NCBI GenBank assembly: GCA_030267565.1
Contig: BRXU01000018.1
Coordinates: 1,488,001-1,552,000, forward strand
Length of the DNA stretch: 64,000 bases
DNA from: Pleodorina starrii
Taxonomy: Eukaryota > Chlorophyta > Chlorophyceae > Chlamydomonadales > Volvocaceae
Direction: 5' to 3'
The notes below the pieces were generated by a model. The model was not told where the DNA came from. It saw only the letters and a list, made by a program, of their open reading frames with translations, and ran no database searches. Made by a program: the position numbers and the translations under genes. This document shows, piece by piece, positions 22,112 through 34,420 of the stretch (its first letter is position 1; each line of letters begins with the position of its first letter).

Positions 22112-25031
22112 ATGGATTTGTGCAGCACCACCGGTAGAGGATTGAGCATTAGTAGTGCATCTACATCGCGGCAAGGTTTTCCTGCGTTCTTGTCGCGCGG
22201 CGGACGGGTTGCCTGTGTTTCAGTAAGCGATGCATTGATCAATGCCCGTGATTTTCTTATCGGCTATTTGCATTAAGATTGATAAAATCTACTACAGGCG
22301 CCGCGTGCAGCTCGGCGACAGTTGTTCGTCGCCTCGTCTGCGGCATCAGTGCCTGCGCCAGGCAGCGGAGATGGCAGCAGCTTGGCGCAAAAGGTTGCAA
22401 GCTTTCCATCTGCATTCTGGAAATTTCTGCGGCCGCACACGATTCGCGGAACAATCCTGGGCACAACAGCGGTGACCGCAAAGTAAGGGTGTGGCGGTCT
22501 GCTCCCGGGGCAGAGCTGGTGGCCGCCCAGTGGCCGCACATGCCGCTGACCCACATTTTCGCTTGCCGTGCAGGGCACTGCTTGAGAACCCGCAATGCAT
22601 AGACTGGGCGCTGCTGCCCCGCGCTCTGCTGGGCCTGGTGGCGCTGCTGTGTGGTAACGGGTACATCGTCGGGATCAACCAGATCTACGACGTCGACATT
22701 GACGTGGTCAACAAGCCCTTCCTGCCCGTCGCCTCAGGTACGGGGGAGGGTCGTCGGGCGGGCCAGTGTATCAAACCGTCGTACACTGTACGGCGTCTGC
22801 ATGAGACGTTTCGCGTCACCTGTTCCGGGTGCATCATACACGCGCTCCCGCCACACCAGCCATAACCCCCCGCCTTTGCGACGCTCGAATGGGTCGCTCG
22901 CGCGACGCGCTCGCAGGGGAGTTGTCTCCGGCGCTGGCGTGGGGCCTGTGCCTGACGCTGGCCGCGACCGGCGTGTCCGTCGTGGCATCCAACTTCGGCT
23001 CCGTCATCACCTCGCTCTACACGTTTGGGCTGTTCCTGGGGACCATTTACAGCGTGCCGCCTCTGCGGCTGAAGCAGTACGCGGTGCCCGCCTTCCTCAT
23101 CATCGCCACGGTGCGCGGCTTCCTGCTCAACTTCGGGGTGTACAGCGCCACACGCGCAGCCCTGGGACTGCCCTTCGAGTGGAGCCCCGCCATCAGGTAG
23201 GCCACCGCGCATCGGGCCAGGGAAGGCCATCGGGAGATGGCCATCCGGGCAGGCGCGCGGACTCGCAGGGTGGTGGTGGGGTTACAGGAAACAGTGGGAG
23301 GGGCTGGGCGGTGTGGAAGGGCGCAGGGCTGGGAGACATTGCGGCGGCGTCTTCCTGCTGGTCGTGTTTCATCTCGTTTTGCGGGCCTTCCAGGCTGTCG
23401 AAGCCCGCGTAGACGCACAGGCGAGGCGGGGCGAGGGCCGCCGTCCGGTCGCTGGGCCTCCCCCGCGCTCTCACGGCGCCGCGTCCTTCTGTCTCATCTC
23501 TCCCTCCCTCCCTCGCGGGTGCCGCACCAGCGAGACAAGAAGGAGGGCGCACGCGCTCCGCGCACCCTCGCGCGCGGAGCGCTTTCACCCTCTTTGTTGT
23601 CTCCATGCATCTCGCCCGCGCGCCAACTGCGAGCCCTCCACGCGGCCCCGGTGTGCACATCCCCGATCCCGATCGTGCTGTCGTGTGCCAGTCCGTTTGG
23701 GGTTGGTTGGCGGCGACGCGGCCGCGCGCTTTTTTCTGCTGGAGATATCAGGTAATCATCAGGTAATATTCCAGGTAACTGCGTTGCATTCCCTCGCCCC
23801 GGGCCGTTCTAATTATCCCCGATCCGCGCTCCCTCCCCCTGCCCCCTCCCCCCGCCCCTGCCCCTGCCCCCCCAGTTTCATCACGGTGTTTGTGACGGTG
23901 TTTGCGACCGTCATCGCCATCACCAAGGACCTGCCGGATGTGGAGGGTGACCAGGCCAACAACATCACCACATTCGCCACGAGGATGGGCGTGCGGAACG
24001 TGGCGCTGCTGGGTGGGTGGGTCGGTGGGACGGCCGCTAAGCGCGTGGCAGCACGCACGGGGGGCCTGCGGGTCGTTGCGTCGATTAGGTTGCGCGTGTT
24101 GAGGGTGCAGCGGAGGCCACAGTGTTCACCTGGTGGGTCACCTGGTTGGGCTCGCCGTTGGGTGATGTTGAGCTCGCCGGCAGCAAGGCACTGGTTCCTG
24201 GTATCCCGTGTGGAGGGGACTGGCTGCGATCAGATCCCAAGACGAGCCGCGCGCCAGGTGCCACCGGTCGTGTCAGCGGAGGGGAGGCTTTGGTGCATGG
24301 GCACCTCCAAGTGAGGCCCACCAGCACGTCCGCGCTCGGGCTATCGAAACCGAAGAGACTGAAGAGACGGGCGTGGGCGCTGCCCCAGATGTGCAGCGAA
24401 GCAGCTGAGCAGGCTTGCCGCATCCAGTACCCGGGAATCAGTGTCCGGACCGGTGTCTGCGCACTCGGTGGCCAACCACGCCTCTCCCGTTCCGTCGCGG
24501 CTCTTTGTTTTACGTGGCCGCCCGCGGACCTCGCGACGCGCCTGGCATCCATTCCCCCTAAATCATCGTCCGGTTTGGAAAGGCTTTCATCGCTCAGAAT
24601 TTACAAAGCAGCAGTGGTTCGGATCCAGCCACTGTTCGCTGCACTGCACGCGGCCCATCACAACCTGCCGCCGCTGCCGCGATCACCCTCCCTCTCTTCC
24701 TTTCCACTACGTCTGTCAGCCCCTGTGAGCCTTTGCTTTCTTGGACTGACGCACTTGGACTGACGCGCGTTGCCTTCCCCCTCCCCGCCTCTCTACAGCC
24801 ATCGGGTTGCTGTTCGCCAACTACGTGGGCGCTGTGGGCCTGGCGCTGAGCTACTCGGCCGCCTTCAACGTGCCGCTCATGGCGGGCGCTCACGCGGTGC
24901 TGGGCTGCGTGCTGCTGCTGCGCACACTCAAGCTGCACACCGCCAACTACACGCGGGAGGCGGTGGCATCGTTCTACCGCTGGATCTGGAACCTCTTTTA
25001 CGCCGAGTATGCGCTGCTGCCGTTCTTGTAA
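22112..25031 (+). CDS. HST: Homogentisate solanesyltransferase, chloroplast (369 aa)
   Basis: This UbiA-family membrane enzyme joins solanesyl diphosphate to homogentisate in the plastid envelope, the committed step to plastoquinone-9. Exons are 22112-22222, 22298-22482, 22574-22737, 22917-23196, 23876-24012 and 24799-25031; phases 0, 2, 1, 2, 1 all join. The two prenyl-diphosphate/Mg2+ motifs are present: NQIYDVDID at 134-142 and KDLPDVEGD at 264-272. Other family marks are [23 protein letters not shown] and the C-terminal [18 protein letters not shown]. The pattern fits HST rather than the tocopherol enzyme HPT. The first 37 residues come from a short exon chosen because its ATG frame joins phase 0. 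With the next segment they form a Ser/Ala/Arg-rich transit peptide. Length fits plant HST (about 386). The enzyme is certain; the first exon is likely. Confidence 0.93.
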
Positions 25032-26579
25032 GGCGGTTCGCTGCCTGGCGGGATGTGGGGGCGGGGGGCGAGAGGCAGGGAGGGAGGGAGGGAAGGGTGG
25101 TGGGGAGGAAGGTGGGAGGAAGACGAGAAGCGACGCGGTGCGACGTGTCGGTTTGGGCGGGTTGCCCTGCTCCTGCATAAGGCGGGGTCGTGCGGGTGTC
25201 GTATGCTCGGGAACATGCTCGGGTACGGGCGGAGCGGCGCAGGAGGCATTGGCCCAGGTCGACGCTACGGTGGGCACCCAGCAACGGAGCCGGAATAATC
25301 TTTTTTGTGCATTTTGTGAAGGCGGCGGACATTCGGAGCGGCATTGCGAGGGGATACAGGTTTGGCAGCGAGAGGGGTTGTGCACCGCCTGCGTAGGGCG
25401 CGCACGGATTTTTTTGCCAGCGCCCCAGGCTACCTATTGTCGTTTAGTAATTAGTAATCAAGGCGAGGTGGGGAGGTGACGATGCGTGGAGCAGACCAGG
25501 ATGGGCCGCAGCCGGATCTGCCCGTGTGTGCTGTGTGTGAACGTTGCGGGGGAGGGGGCGGTGGAGCGCCTCCTGCACAGTTGGGGTGCGATGCGCACCT
25601 TTTCCTCCCGACAAGGAAGAGACCTCTTAAGAGCAAATCCAATCAACGGGGCGAATCGACAACACACCTGCCTCCTGCTCGCCGCCTGGGTGAGCCGCAG
25701 TGACAGGGGTAGCATGGCTGCGATGACAACTGGGAAGCACGGACGGTGCCGTCACCGCCCAGGACGGGCGAAGCACCGGTGGGATGAGCCTGTGCACAGG
25801 CGCGCGCCATCCGCAGCGTGGCACCGAACGATGGTGTGTGCCGACGAGCACGGCGCGTGTATGGTACCTGTGCTGATCTGCCTGGCTTTGCACGGGCGGG
25901 GTAGGGTCCCACTACGCGCGCAATGCCGAAGGGCCACCCCAGCGCGGCTGGTGGTAAGCTGTGCCCGATGCTCGCCCTCCCGATTGGGGCGTGCTGCGGT
26001 GGACCTCAGCCCAGAGAATTGGCAAGGCATGCCGGCGCGCCGCGTGGTCCAGCTACCGGAATGAGGGCCGGGGGCAGATGTCAACTTCTACAGGCGGTAC
26101 GGCAGCAAACGATGGCTTTTTTTTGTTCCGACGGCAAAGAACGATGGCACTTTCCCGGCAATGCACACTCGGTTGGGCAGTCTGGGCTCCAGGGTGGGAC
26201 CGGAACATCTCAAGAACCTGGCCGGACAATCCCAAACACGATAACCCTCGAGTACGATATAACCCCTGGGCACAAGCCAGCGCACGTCGAAGTACCGGTA
26301 CAAACCAAGGAGGCCTGGATCCGCTAGACCCTTGGCCCGCTGCCGTCGGGGCAAATTCCACCGGCACCTCAAGCCGTACAGCGCTCAAGAGCCCCGCGAA
26401 GCAGCTTCCTTGTTCCTTCCCGTTCGGTGTGCTCAGGAGTGCGGGCCCAGCAGTGTGCAACATTTTTGGGATAGCGTTGCGTTGCATGAAGCGTGTCAAC
26501 AGTGGAAAGGATCAGCGTTTTTTGCACTGCTGGGGCCGCACCCCTTTACGCCGCAGCCGAGGCCCAAACTGCGGAGGGC

Positions 26580-26930
26580 TCACGGACCCATTCGACCCGG
26601 AACGAACAGCCACATTTGGGGGCGCTTATACGGTGCTACGCGGCAGTGCTGCCTAACTGGCTTGTGGGTGCCGGGGAGCCACTGGCTCTGCGTCACCCGA
26701 GCCAGGCAGGGTTCAGGCGCGTTTTCGGTGCCGCTCATCACTTCTTCGTCAAGCGGCACCTCACCTTGCGTCATAGGCGTGCTCGGGAGAGGCCGTCCGT
26801 CATAGTGCAAACAGATTTTGGGAAGGCTTTTGACAAGGTGCCCCTTGCTTGAGCACACGTGGCCCCGTCTGCATGAGGGAGGTGTTGGTGGTCCGATGCT
26901 GGCGGCTATGGCGGCGACGTGAAAAAAGCG
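26580..26930 (+). mobile_element. Decayed LINE-type reverse transcriptase fragment
   Basis: The frame ending at 26852 reads PSQAGFRR, then HHFFVKRHLTLRHR and QTDFGKAFDKVP. This is the usual order for LINE reverse transcriptases: the QAGFR motif, an ALRHL-type helix, then the first catalytic Asp in DFxKAFDxVP. A stop follows at 26850-26852. Downstream in another frame, GGVGGPMLAAM resembles the next conserved segment. The element is therefore truncated and frameshifted, with no YxDD motif and no intact ends visible. It is a dead remnant. Confidence 0.75.
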
Positions 26931-27364
26931 TATGAGAAGGTGTCCGTCGTAGGTCGTCGAAGGTAGTGAAGGCACACGGGACCAAGGCCATCAAGCAGCT
27001 TGCCGTTTTCGCCGTTCGCCTTCCGAGATATAAGGAGTAGCAGACGGCGCAAAGTGCCGTGGCGAAAAAAAACCGCGTCGCAAAGGATCGCAATACGGTA
27101 CTTTGAATTACCGCGTCGTAATACTCAGCAAAGTGCGGATTTCCGCGCGCTTGCCCGGCTGGCACGGCCCTAGTGGCATTGTCGCCAGAATTTATCCTAC
27201 AAAGTCAAGAATTATGACGTTGGCCTTGCAACGCATCAACACCGGGCCGCTGTGCGCTGTCCGCTGCCGGCATTCGCTTGCCCGCTCGCCGTGCTCGGTC
27301 AGCTCGGTCGTGGCTCTCATGTCCTGCGCCCGAATTAATTTAGCCGGTATATGGATTGTCATGG

Positions 27365-27420
27365 TGTCCCAATAATAGGATTCGGTGATTACAAGGGGGA
27401 CCGGTTGTCCCAATAATAGG
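27365..27420. repeat. Direct repeat flanking a dispersed 20-mer
   Basis: TGTCCCAATAATAGG occurs at 27365-27379 and 27406-27420. Between them, at 27387-27406, is GATTACAAGGGGGACCGGTT, which recurs exactly at 34141-34160. Confidence 0.9.
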
Positions 27421-28370
27421 CCCAACCGTTACACGACTTGAACGGTCTGGCACTGTAGTGGACCCCAGACACACCATACCTGCAGCTTCGTGGATAATAA
27501 AAGCTTAATGTAAAGCGATTGAACATCTTACGACACCAATGATGGTGTATCCAACTGGATGGCAATTTCCCGATATGGTCCACGTTTGCTTGCATCCTTA
27601 TGGTACACCTGACTCAATTTGGTTCACGGCGTTTTGTCGGCAGCTTACAGAAATTCGACTTGGGACATTGGGCAAGGACGGGGTCACAGGGATGGGGTTC
27701 CGGGCTTCGGGCATAAGCTGCCGTATTCATTTTTGACCAGTTACGCCTAGTACTTTTGCGTGACAAAGAGGGCTGGGTAAAATGATTATCCTCGGCAACA
27801 CACTTTTTATTCTAGGGCTCTGCAGAGGTGCGAAACTTTTGGGCCTTCTGTACGGCCAGGTACGACCCAGCCTTGACCTTCTAGATTTATGCCAGCTGGC
27901 GATAAGTTCTGCCGTCAGGAAAGCGCGCGCTGCACTCGTGAGCTATTTATTGTCTCAACTTATAACCATTTTTAATTGCAAGCCGCCGAACGTGAACGTC
28001 GTTCTTGAGTCCACTACGAAAATATGGACCACGCGGGAAATGAAGCTGGGCACGGCCACGGCATATGGAAATGTGACGGAGAGCCCTGGATGAAAGAGGG
28101 CGGTAAGTCGCTCAAGTTCAGACGACTTGCTTGCGAGCGATGTTGTGGCAGTTACCGACGAGCGCCGCCAGCCCTACCCAAATCCTGTTTGCTCTGCTAA
28201 TATAAAATGAATGCGCTTTACGCAATGCTTTGCACGGTATTTGGTAGCTTAGGGCTTTGGGGCGCTGCCGTCAACGTTCACCGCTCAGCGCCGAAGCCTA
28301 GCTTTCCCGCCCAGACAAATACGTATGTTTGGCATGTTGCACGCAAGAGGCTTGTGTTTGGACATTTACC

Positions 28371-31252
28371 ATGCGCCGCGCGTCTTGTCATCCGTATCCC
28401 ATCTTGGCGGGTAAGGCCGCGGTGTGGTCCAAGGATTACGCAGTTCAGACGCACTGGCGATGAAGTGTCAATATTGCTATAATTGCGTCATTATAGCGAC
28501 CGACTTTCGTCGACCGAGCTGTCTAATTGCTACGTGCACTCACTTGCCCACACGCGCAGGGTCATGGATTGGACATATTGCCCCTGGGGTAGTGATGATG
28601 GTCTGGGGTCTCCATTGGCTGCAGGGTGCCTTCAGGTGGGGACAGTGTCCACTTCGAAATGGTTTCCGCGTTGGCTGGGGGCGCGGCGACCGCTTCGGGG
28701 CTTCCTTTCACGGCCGTCGTCCAAATATAAACTGCAGGAATTACTTTAACAGTCTGCGCCACAAGGGCCAAGAGTTCCACGCGCAGACGACGTACACCTT
28801 GTGGCGGTTTCCCGCGACCTCCGAGGGCGTGTGCAAGGCCTTTCTTCCAATGGTGGCTGTCTCTGTCGAGCTCTATTTTGCTCATCGTGGCGGTTGGAGG
28901 TAAGATTGTCGCCGATGACTCGTCCCTACTCGTCGCTGTGGCTGGTGGTTAGTTGCCGACCGGCCATCGTTGCCGCCGCGATTGATGCTAATTATCCATT
29001 GAGTAAAGGAGATTTAATTTATTCTTTTACATCATTGCGAAGCTTGCTATGCGCGCCTTCCATGTGTCACAGGACGATGATTTGCCCCGCTGGTACTACG
29101 CGGGAAGGGCATTTCTACGGCCCGCATTTCGGCAACTGGCAGCATGCGGCAATGTACCCCGCTTTCATCTTGGCAGGTGCGTGGCATCTGTATACTGGCA
29201 GAGCACGGAACGTAGTGAGGTGCGGGCTTCCCCCTATCTATCAAGGAAATCGGCGTACTGCGCTGCACGACCTTCCTGCCAAGCCTTTATGAAAGCCCCC
29301 ATCGGGGCTACGCGGGTCGAGGCGGTGCCGCGCGCCCCACACAAGTCCACCACAATATGTTGGCCGGAGCGGAGGCACCACCCGCGAGCGATACGGTGCG
29401 CGTGCTTCCTCATCTGTTTACGGACCATCTCACCACTTCGCACATGGCCTCACTTTCGCCCTCTTGGGCCGTGGCTGTCGCAGGTTTTGTGGACCTTTTA
29501 GGTCACGAGGTGGAGCTGCCCCCCGGCACTCAGCAGGTGGGTGGGTGGGTGGGTGGGTTGGGGAGTGGCTCCGCTGCCACGGGCGGCGCCGTTAACGGGG
29601 CTGTCAGTGCAGGGCTGCCTCATTCCCCGGGCTGTGTCGCTCCCGCCGCACCCCGGACGACCGCCTGGCGCTCGAGCGTGTTGTGGTCGTTACCCTGGGC
29701 TCCTGACCCTGACCCTGGTTAGGAGGGGGCGTGACCCGCGTGGTTGCATGAGGAGCCCTCTGGCTACGGAGCATCCCCGAGCGGGCTGGATCCTTGCGGT
29801 CGCATTGAACTGCCCCAACCCTTCCAGAGGCGAGAAATGACGCCAGCGCCCCCCTGGCCCGCCACCACCGTACCTGCTCGATCCTTGCCGCCCCTGCCCC
29901 GGAACCCCCCGTTGCCTTGCGAGCACAGGCCTTCCTGTTCCTGGCGTTTTTCTGCGAGGCGCTGCTGATGGGTCTGCACAAGAAGCACACGCCCCTGGAC
30001 ATCGCAGTCCATTCGGTGCTGTTTTACGCCATGAGTGCCACCGCGGTGATGATCCTGGCGGAGGCCATCCGCCCGCGGAACTTCCTGCTGGCGTGCGGCC
30101 GAGCCACCGCCATGTTCGTGCAGGGCGGCTGGTTCGTGATGGCGGCGCACATCATGTTCAGCGGTGCGTGGATGCGCAGCGGGCGATGCGGCGATGATGC
30201 CCTCCTGTGTCGCCGTCCCGTCCACTCGTGTGTGTGCCGATGACCGGACCCGCTTTTGCAGCGGCCCCGATCTCGTGTACTATACGTACAGCCGCACACA
30301 TCGCCTCCCGTTGACCTATTGTGTTGCTACATCCAACCAACCAGCCATCATTCGTGCCGAGAAGAGGGTAGCCGCTGCAGGGGTCGCGCCTCGCGGCCCG
30401 GCGCCGAACGCAGCACCGCCCTGCTTCGTGGCGTTGTCGGTGCGCCACGTACACCACGGCGTGCTTCTTGTCTGCGAGCGTGTGCGTATGTGTGTATGTG
30501 TGTGTGTGGTATCTCCTCACCTGGGGTACCCCCCCCCTCCCCTGCGCACACCACAAACCACCACCGGCCCACATGCACACGCAGGTGACAAGGCCTGGGA
30601 CGAGAACATCAACGGCACGCCGACGGACATGGCTCCCTCCATGATGGTCCCCATCTTCTTCGTGCTGGTCATATTGCTCTCTGTGGCGTTTACGCTGCTG
30701 GGTGAGTGACGCAGCCGCTGGGTCAGTACCGTAGGTTGGGTGGGTGACGGTGAGGGAGGGGCTGTGCTACGGTGGCACCACAGCCGCTGAGTGGGTTCCG
30801 TAGCACCCAACGGACCCACTGTGGGTACGGTGGGTGAGTAGCACAGCAGTTGCTGCCTGTAGCGTTTTGCGTCGCCTGCGCATTGCCGCCGGGGGGCCCG
30901 GCCCGACCCGGCCCGGCCGGCGGCCCCGACGGCCAAAAATGTCGATCCCTGCGGGTACCGGCGCGGCGGAAGGTGCAGCGCCTCCCCTGGTGCATGCCCT
31001 CCCCTGGTGAGAGCTGGGTGAAATCGGGGTTGAACTGCCCCCTCTGGCCCGCCTGCCCATGCCCCTCCCGCAGCCTTCCTGGCCTTCCACCTGTACTACA
31101 AGATCTTGGATGCCCGCGGTGCGGTGTACGAGCGCACCGGCCTGCTTGACGAGGACCGCATCGAGTGCGGCCGCACCTCGGGGGTGACGGTGCCGGGGCC
31201 TGTGCCGCTGACACCCCTGGGCGCGGGTGCGGGCACGAGCTGCCAGGTGTAA
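28371..31252 (+). CDS. TMEM45/DUF716-family multi-pass membrane protein (321 aa)
   Basis: Eight exons join in phase: 28371-28410, 28560-28635, 28738-28899, 29073-29176, 29484-29536, 29929-30163, 30585-30701 and 31074-31252. The order matches TMEM45 proteins: GHIAPGVVMMVWGLHW near the N-terminus, a helix around CKAFLPMVAVSVELYF, NWQHAAMYPAFILAGFVDLL, FLAFFCEALLMGLHKKHTPLD, IAVHSVLFYAMSATAVMIL, MFVQGGWFVMAAHIMF and a last helix MVPIFFVLVILLSVAFTLLG. That makes about seven membrane segments with conserved His residues. The biochemical role of the family is not settled. The 40-base first exon (start MRRASCHP) was chosen because it has a strong GTAAGG donor in the needed phase; it is the least sure part. 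The third intron boundary (28636-28737) keeps the frame open, so retention would also be translatable. Confidence 0.85.
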
Positions 31253-31294
31253 GGATGCCGAGAACACGCTGCGGTAATTGATTTGTGCTCAGCC

Positions 31295-31299
31295 TGTAA
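31295..31299 (+). terminator. TGTAA polyadenylation signal
   Basis: TGTAA lies 43 bases after the stop of the TMEM45-like gene. A second copy overlaps the stop codon itself. Confidence 0.45.
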
Positions 31300-34140
31300 G
31301 TCGTTGGGTTAGTCTCTGTCGCCCGGCTTGGGATTAGGAGCATGATTTGCATTAACAAGTGGAGGTGGGGTCGTGTGTCGTGTTGGTCGCGATCCGGGTG
31401 CACCGGTCAAGAAGGTGATGCAAGAAAGGGCTGCAAGGCGGGTGGCTGCTGTGGCTGCGGTTGAGTGTGCATGGCTAGACCTTCAGGGGGAATGGCGTTT
31501 AATGGCTGCGCCGACCGAGGCGATTTTTGCGTACCGTATATTGCATATCTTTTGTACTGGATGAATGTACGGCCGGCATACTGTTGGTGCCGTGGGCTTA
31601 TCCACGAATAGGCCGGAGCCCGTGAACGGTAAAAGTAACAGAAGAAGGCCGTCGCGTCTGCAAAAGAACAGCGAGGTAAGCTTGCATGCGTGGTGGGGGG
31701 GAAGATGGACCCGCGGGCTGTAGGAGACACCGCCCGGTGCTGCCAGGGCTGGAAATGGGGGAGGTGGAGGGCCTGGAGGGGACAGTGGAGTTGGCCCCGG
31801 GGGGCCTTCGCGGGAGGTGGCTGCGCTTGTGCTTCACCTGTGGGTCTGCGTGTGTTTTTCCTTACCTGGGCCCTGGCATAGCCCTATAATAGCTGGATTT
31901 CTGCTCATGCCGTGAATGCCGCTGGATTTGGGGGTGTGCTCTACGGCTGGGCCGTCAAATCGGCGCACTTGCCGGCCACGACTTGCTTGGCCTGACTACA
32001 AACAATACGCAAACCATACTCAAAAGTGATCATACATATATAGTTATAATGATTAGTTGGCGCAATTTTGTTAATACCCCAAGTGCAAACGTAATTTGAC
32101 CTACCAACTGTATGTGTGACTAAATGTGACTAAGTAGGGCCCGCATTCGTTCGGCATCCCGTGACGAGGCGAGATGAGGAGGTGTGTGTGTGGTGTGGCG
32201 GGGCCGGCGGAGGGGTGCATGGCAGCCCGTGATGGGCCCCATTCGACGGAGCTGCTGCCAGGTTGCATCATGCAGGGCGGCTCATGTCCTGACGACACTC
32301 TCGGACGTTATGGCTTCAATGAATTCCAATTGTGACGGTTGTGCCCATGCCAAGGAGTGGGCCCCGGGTCTTCCGTCACGAAGTCGGGGCCTACTCTGGC
32401 TGACACCCTTTGCCTGATGCATTTGTCAAGCCGCCCCCAGATCAGCCTGTGGCTGGCCTGATTGACGAACGATGTGTACTTGCTGCGATGTTTTGTGTCT
32501 CACGGATGCTGCTGGCATCGTGGCCTGAAGTCGCGCCCTTTGCAATGCGTGCGCTGCGGACGGCCCTCCTGCCATGAGCAGAACGGCAGGGGCCCGGCGA
32601 GTTTGCGCACCAGTCGGCCTGTTGTGATCCCTCGCGTGATCCCTCGCGTGATAATCTTGCGTCCATGCGCTGTGATTTAAACTGCTGGTTTTGCATTGCA
32701 TACCCTCTTCAATGTGCATCTTAGTTGTTTTATTGATACCATGTCCTTTGTAAACGTGCTGGCACTGTTAAGCGGCCCCAATTAGCCCTCCTGCTGGGCA
32801 GCCCCATGAGGACCAATCGGGGTTGGTAAAAAGGTACCGCAGCGAAGGGATTCGTATTAACCGGCAGCCGTACATGTACGTTTACGCAGGGTTTTAAAAA
32901 AGGGCCCCGCATCTTGCCGTCCCAGCTCCCACAGCCTTCAACAGCAGACGGTTGTGTAGGGAGGCAGGGCCACGCGTGGGCCTGGGGTGCCTTGCACACG
33001 AGCCGCTTTAAGAGCCACAGCTCCTATGCAGTCGTATGCAATCTACAACTGTATGTCGACAAAACCATCTAGTCAGTAGCATGGTGCTACTGTTATTAAA
33101 GTGGCCACCAGGCCCTCGGAAGGGCCAGCTGGCAGTGCACTGCAGCAGAATGGACCAGGGCAAAGGAAGGCACAACCAGACTAGACAGCACAAGTCACCC
33201 GATGCAGCGCGATCTTCGCTTAAGGGTATGCGCGTCGCGTAAGGGTATGCGCGTAAGGTATTCAGTGTAGGACAAGTTCCCAGTACAAGCTACAGATATC
33301 GCATATTCGCATATTCGCATTCGGCGTTCGTCAAGGGGGGAGTCCTCGGGGGAGGGGGTCCTCGGAAAGTCCGTTTGTGATGGCGCGGTGCCGGGCGGGC
33401 GCATCACCACCACCTGTAATCGATTGAAGGGCAAGCGCCACTTGCCAGGCAGGAGAGCTGGCTACAGCCAGAGGAGACGCCCCGCACCGCACGTAACGGT
33501 GCTCTTGTGACGCCCTGCCTGGAAGGACACACCACCCTCGAAGCTCGAACTTCAGTCGCAAGCTCTTTGGGGCAGGACGCTGCCGTAGGACGTGCCATCC
33601 TCGGTCAAGCGACGCCTGCGCCAGCGGCAGGTGCACATGGCGCGCTCGCGGCCGTTTGGCCCGTCTGCCATTTGAGCCTATCTGCCTGTTATCTTCCAGC
33701 CGGGGCGCTTCCGAAATTCCCATCCAGCCGGATGTATCTTCAAGCCTTGACACCGGTAGAGCCGGTATGGGAACCACCAGGGTACCTCAGCGGTACGTCC
33801 CCCAACGGTTTGGGCTTCGGCCGCAGCAGTGTCAGGTGCGGTATTAACCAACCGGTGATACTCAGCCTCAATGCCTCCCCAGCAGAGATGAGCTCTAGGC
33901 TGCCCAGTCGGTGATAAATAGGGTGCTCGAAGAACGGTGCTCCAAGAGCGGGCTCCAGCGGGCCAACTGGCCGACGCCGAGCCTCTGCCATCGGAGACGG
34001 TCAGTTACACCGTCAGCGCCGCAAGGGACACGGGAAGGCCCCCAACCGATTGACAGGCAAGATGTTAAGACACGAAACACATTTATTGTGTACATCTGGC
34101 GAGCTAAGGTCGCCCGCCGTGGGCTTATTTAGAAATCGAC

Positions 34141-34190
34141 GATTACAAGGGGGACCGGTTTTCACACCGGTCGCTAGCCGTACAGGCTAG
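34141..34190. repeat. Dispersed 20-mer followed by two small hairpins
   Basis: GATTACAAGGGGGACCGGTT at 34141-34160 is shared with 27387-27406. It overlaps a 7-base-arm palindrome (GACCGGT 34153-34159, ACCGGTC 34166-34172). A 6-base one follows (CTAGCC 34174-34179, GGCTAG 34185-34190). It may be the end of a short non-autonomous element. Confidence 0.8.
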
Positions 34191-34295
34191 ACAGACTGTC
34201 CATCCTACCCCAGGGGCGCCAACAGCAAAGCCACCAAGGCCCACCAGCACCAAGCCCGCACGACGCACGAAGCGTGAAAGAGTCAAGGAGCGCCG

Positions 34296-34420
34296 ACCAT
34301 GCTCCTGGAGAACACCACACAAGTAGCTCCCAACCGAGCCCTGGACAGGAAGCGCCTACCATGCTCCTGGAAAACAACACGCAAGTAGCTCCCAACCGAG
34401 CCCCTGGACAGGAAGCGCCG
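34296..34420. repeat. 62/63-bp tandem duplication
   Basis: Units 34296-34357 and 34358-34420 differ by a few substitutions and one inserted base. Both begin ACCATGCTCCTGGA and end GGACAGGAAGCGCC plus one or two bases. No coding role is seen. Confidence 0.92.

Larger units (their letters stand above)
25032..28370. other. 3.3-kb spacer with transposon debris
   Basis: No intact gene is seen. The left part should hold the HST 3' UTR; a TGTAA overlaps the stop codon itself. The middle holds a decayed LINE reverse transcriptase fragment. From about 27,000 the sequence becomes visibly AT-richer, with short duplications around 27365-27420. Open frames here have no recognisable family. Confidence 0.6.
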
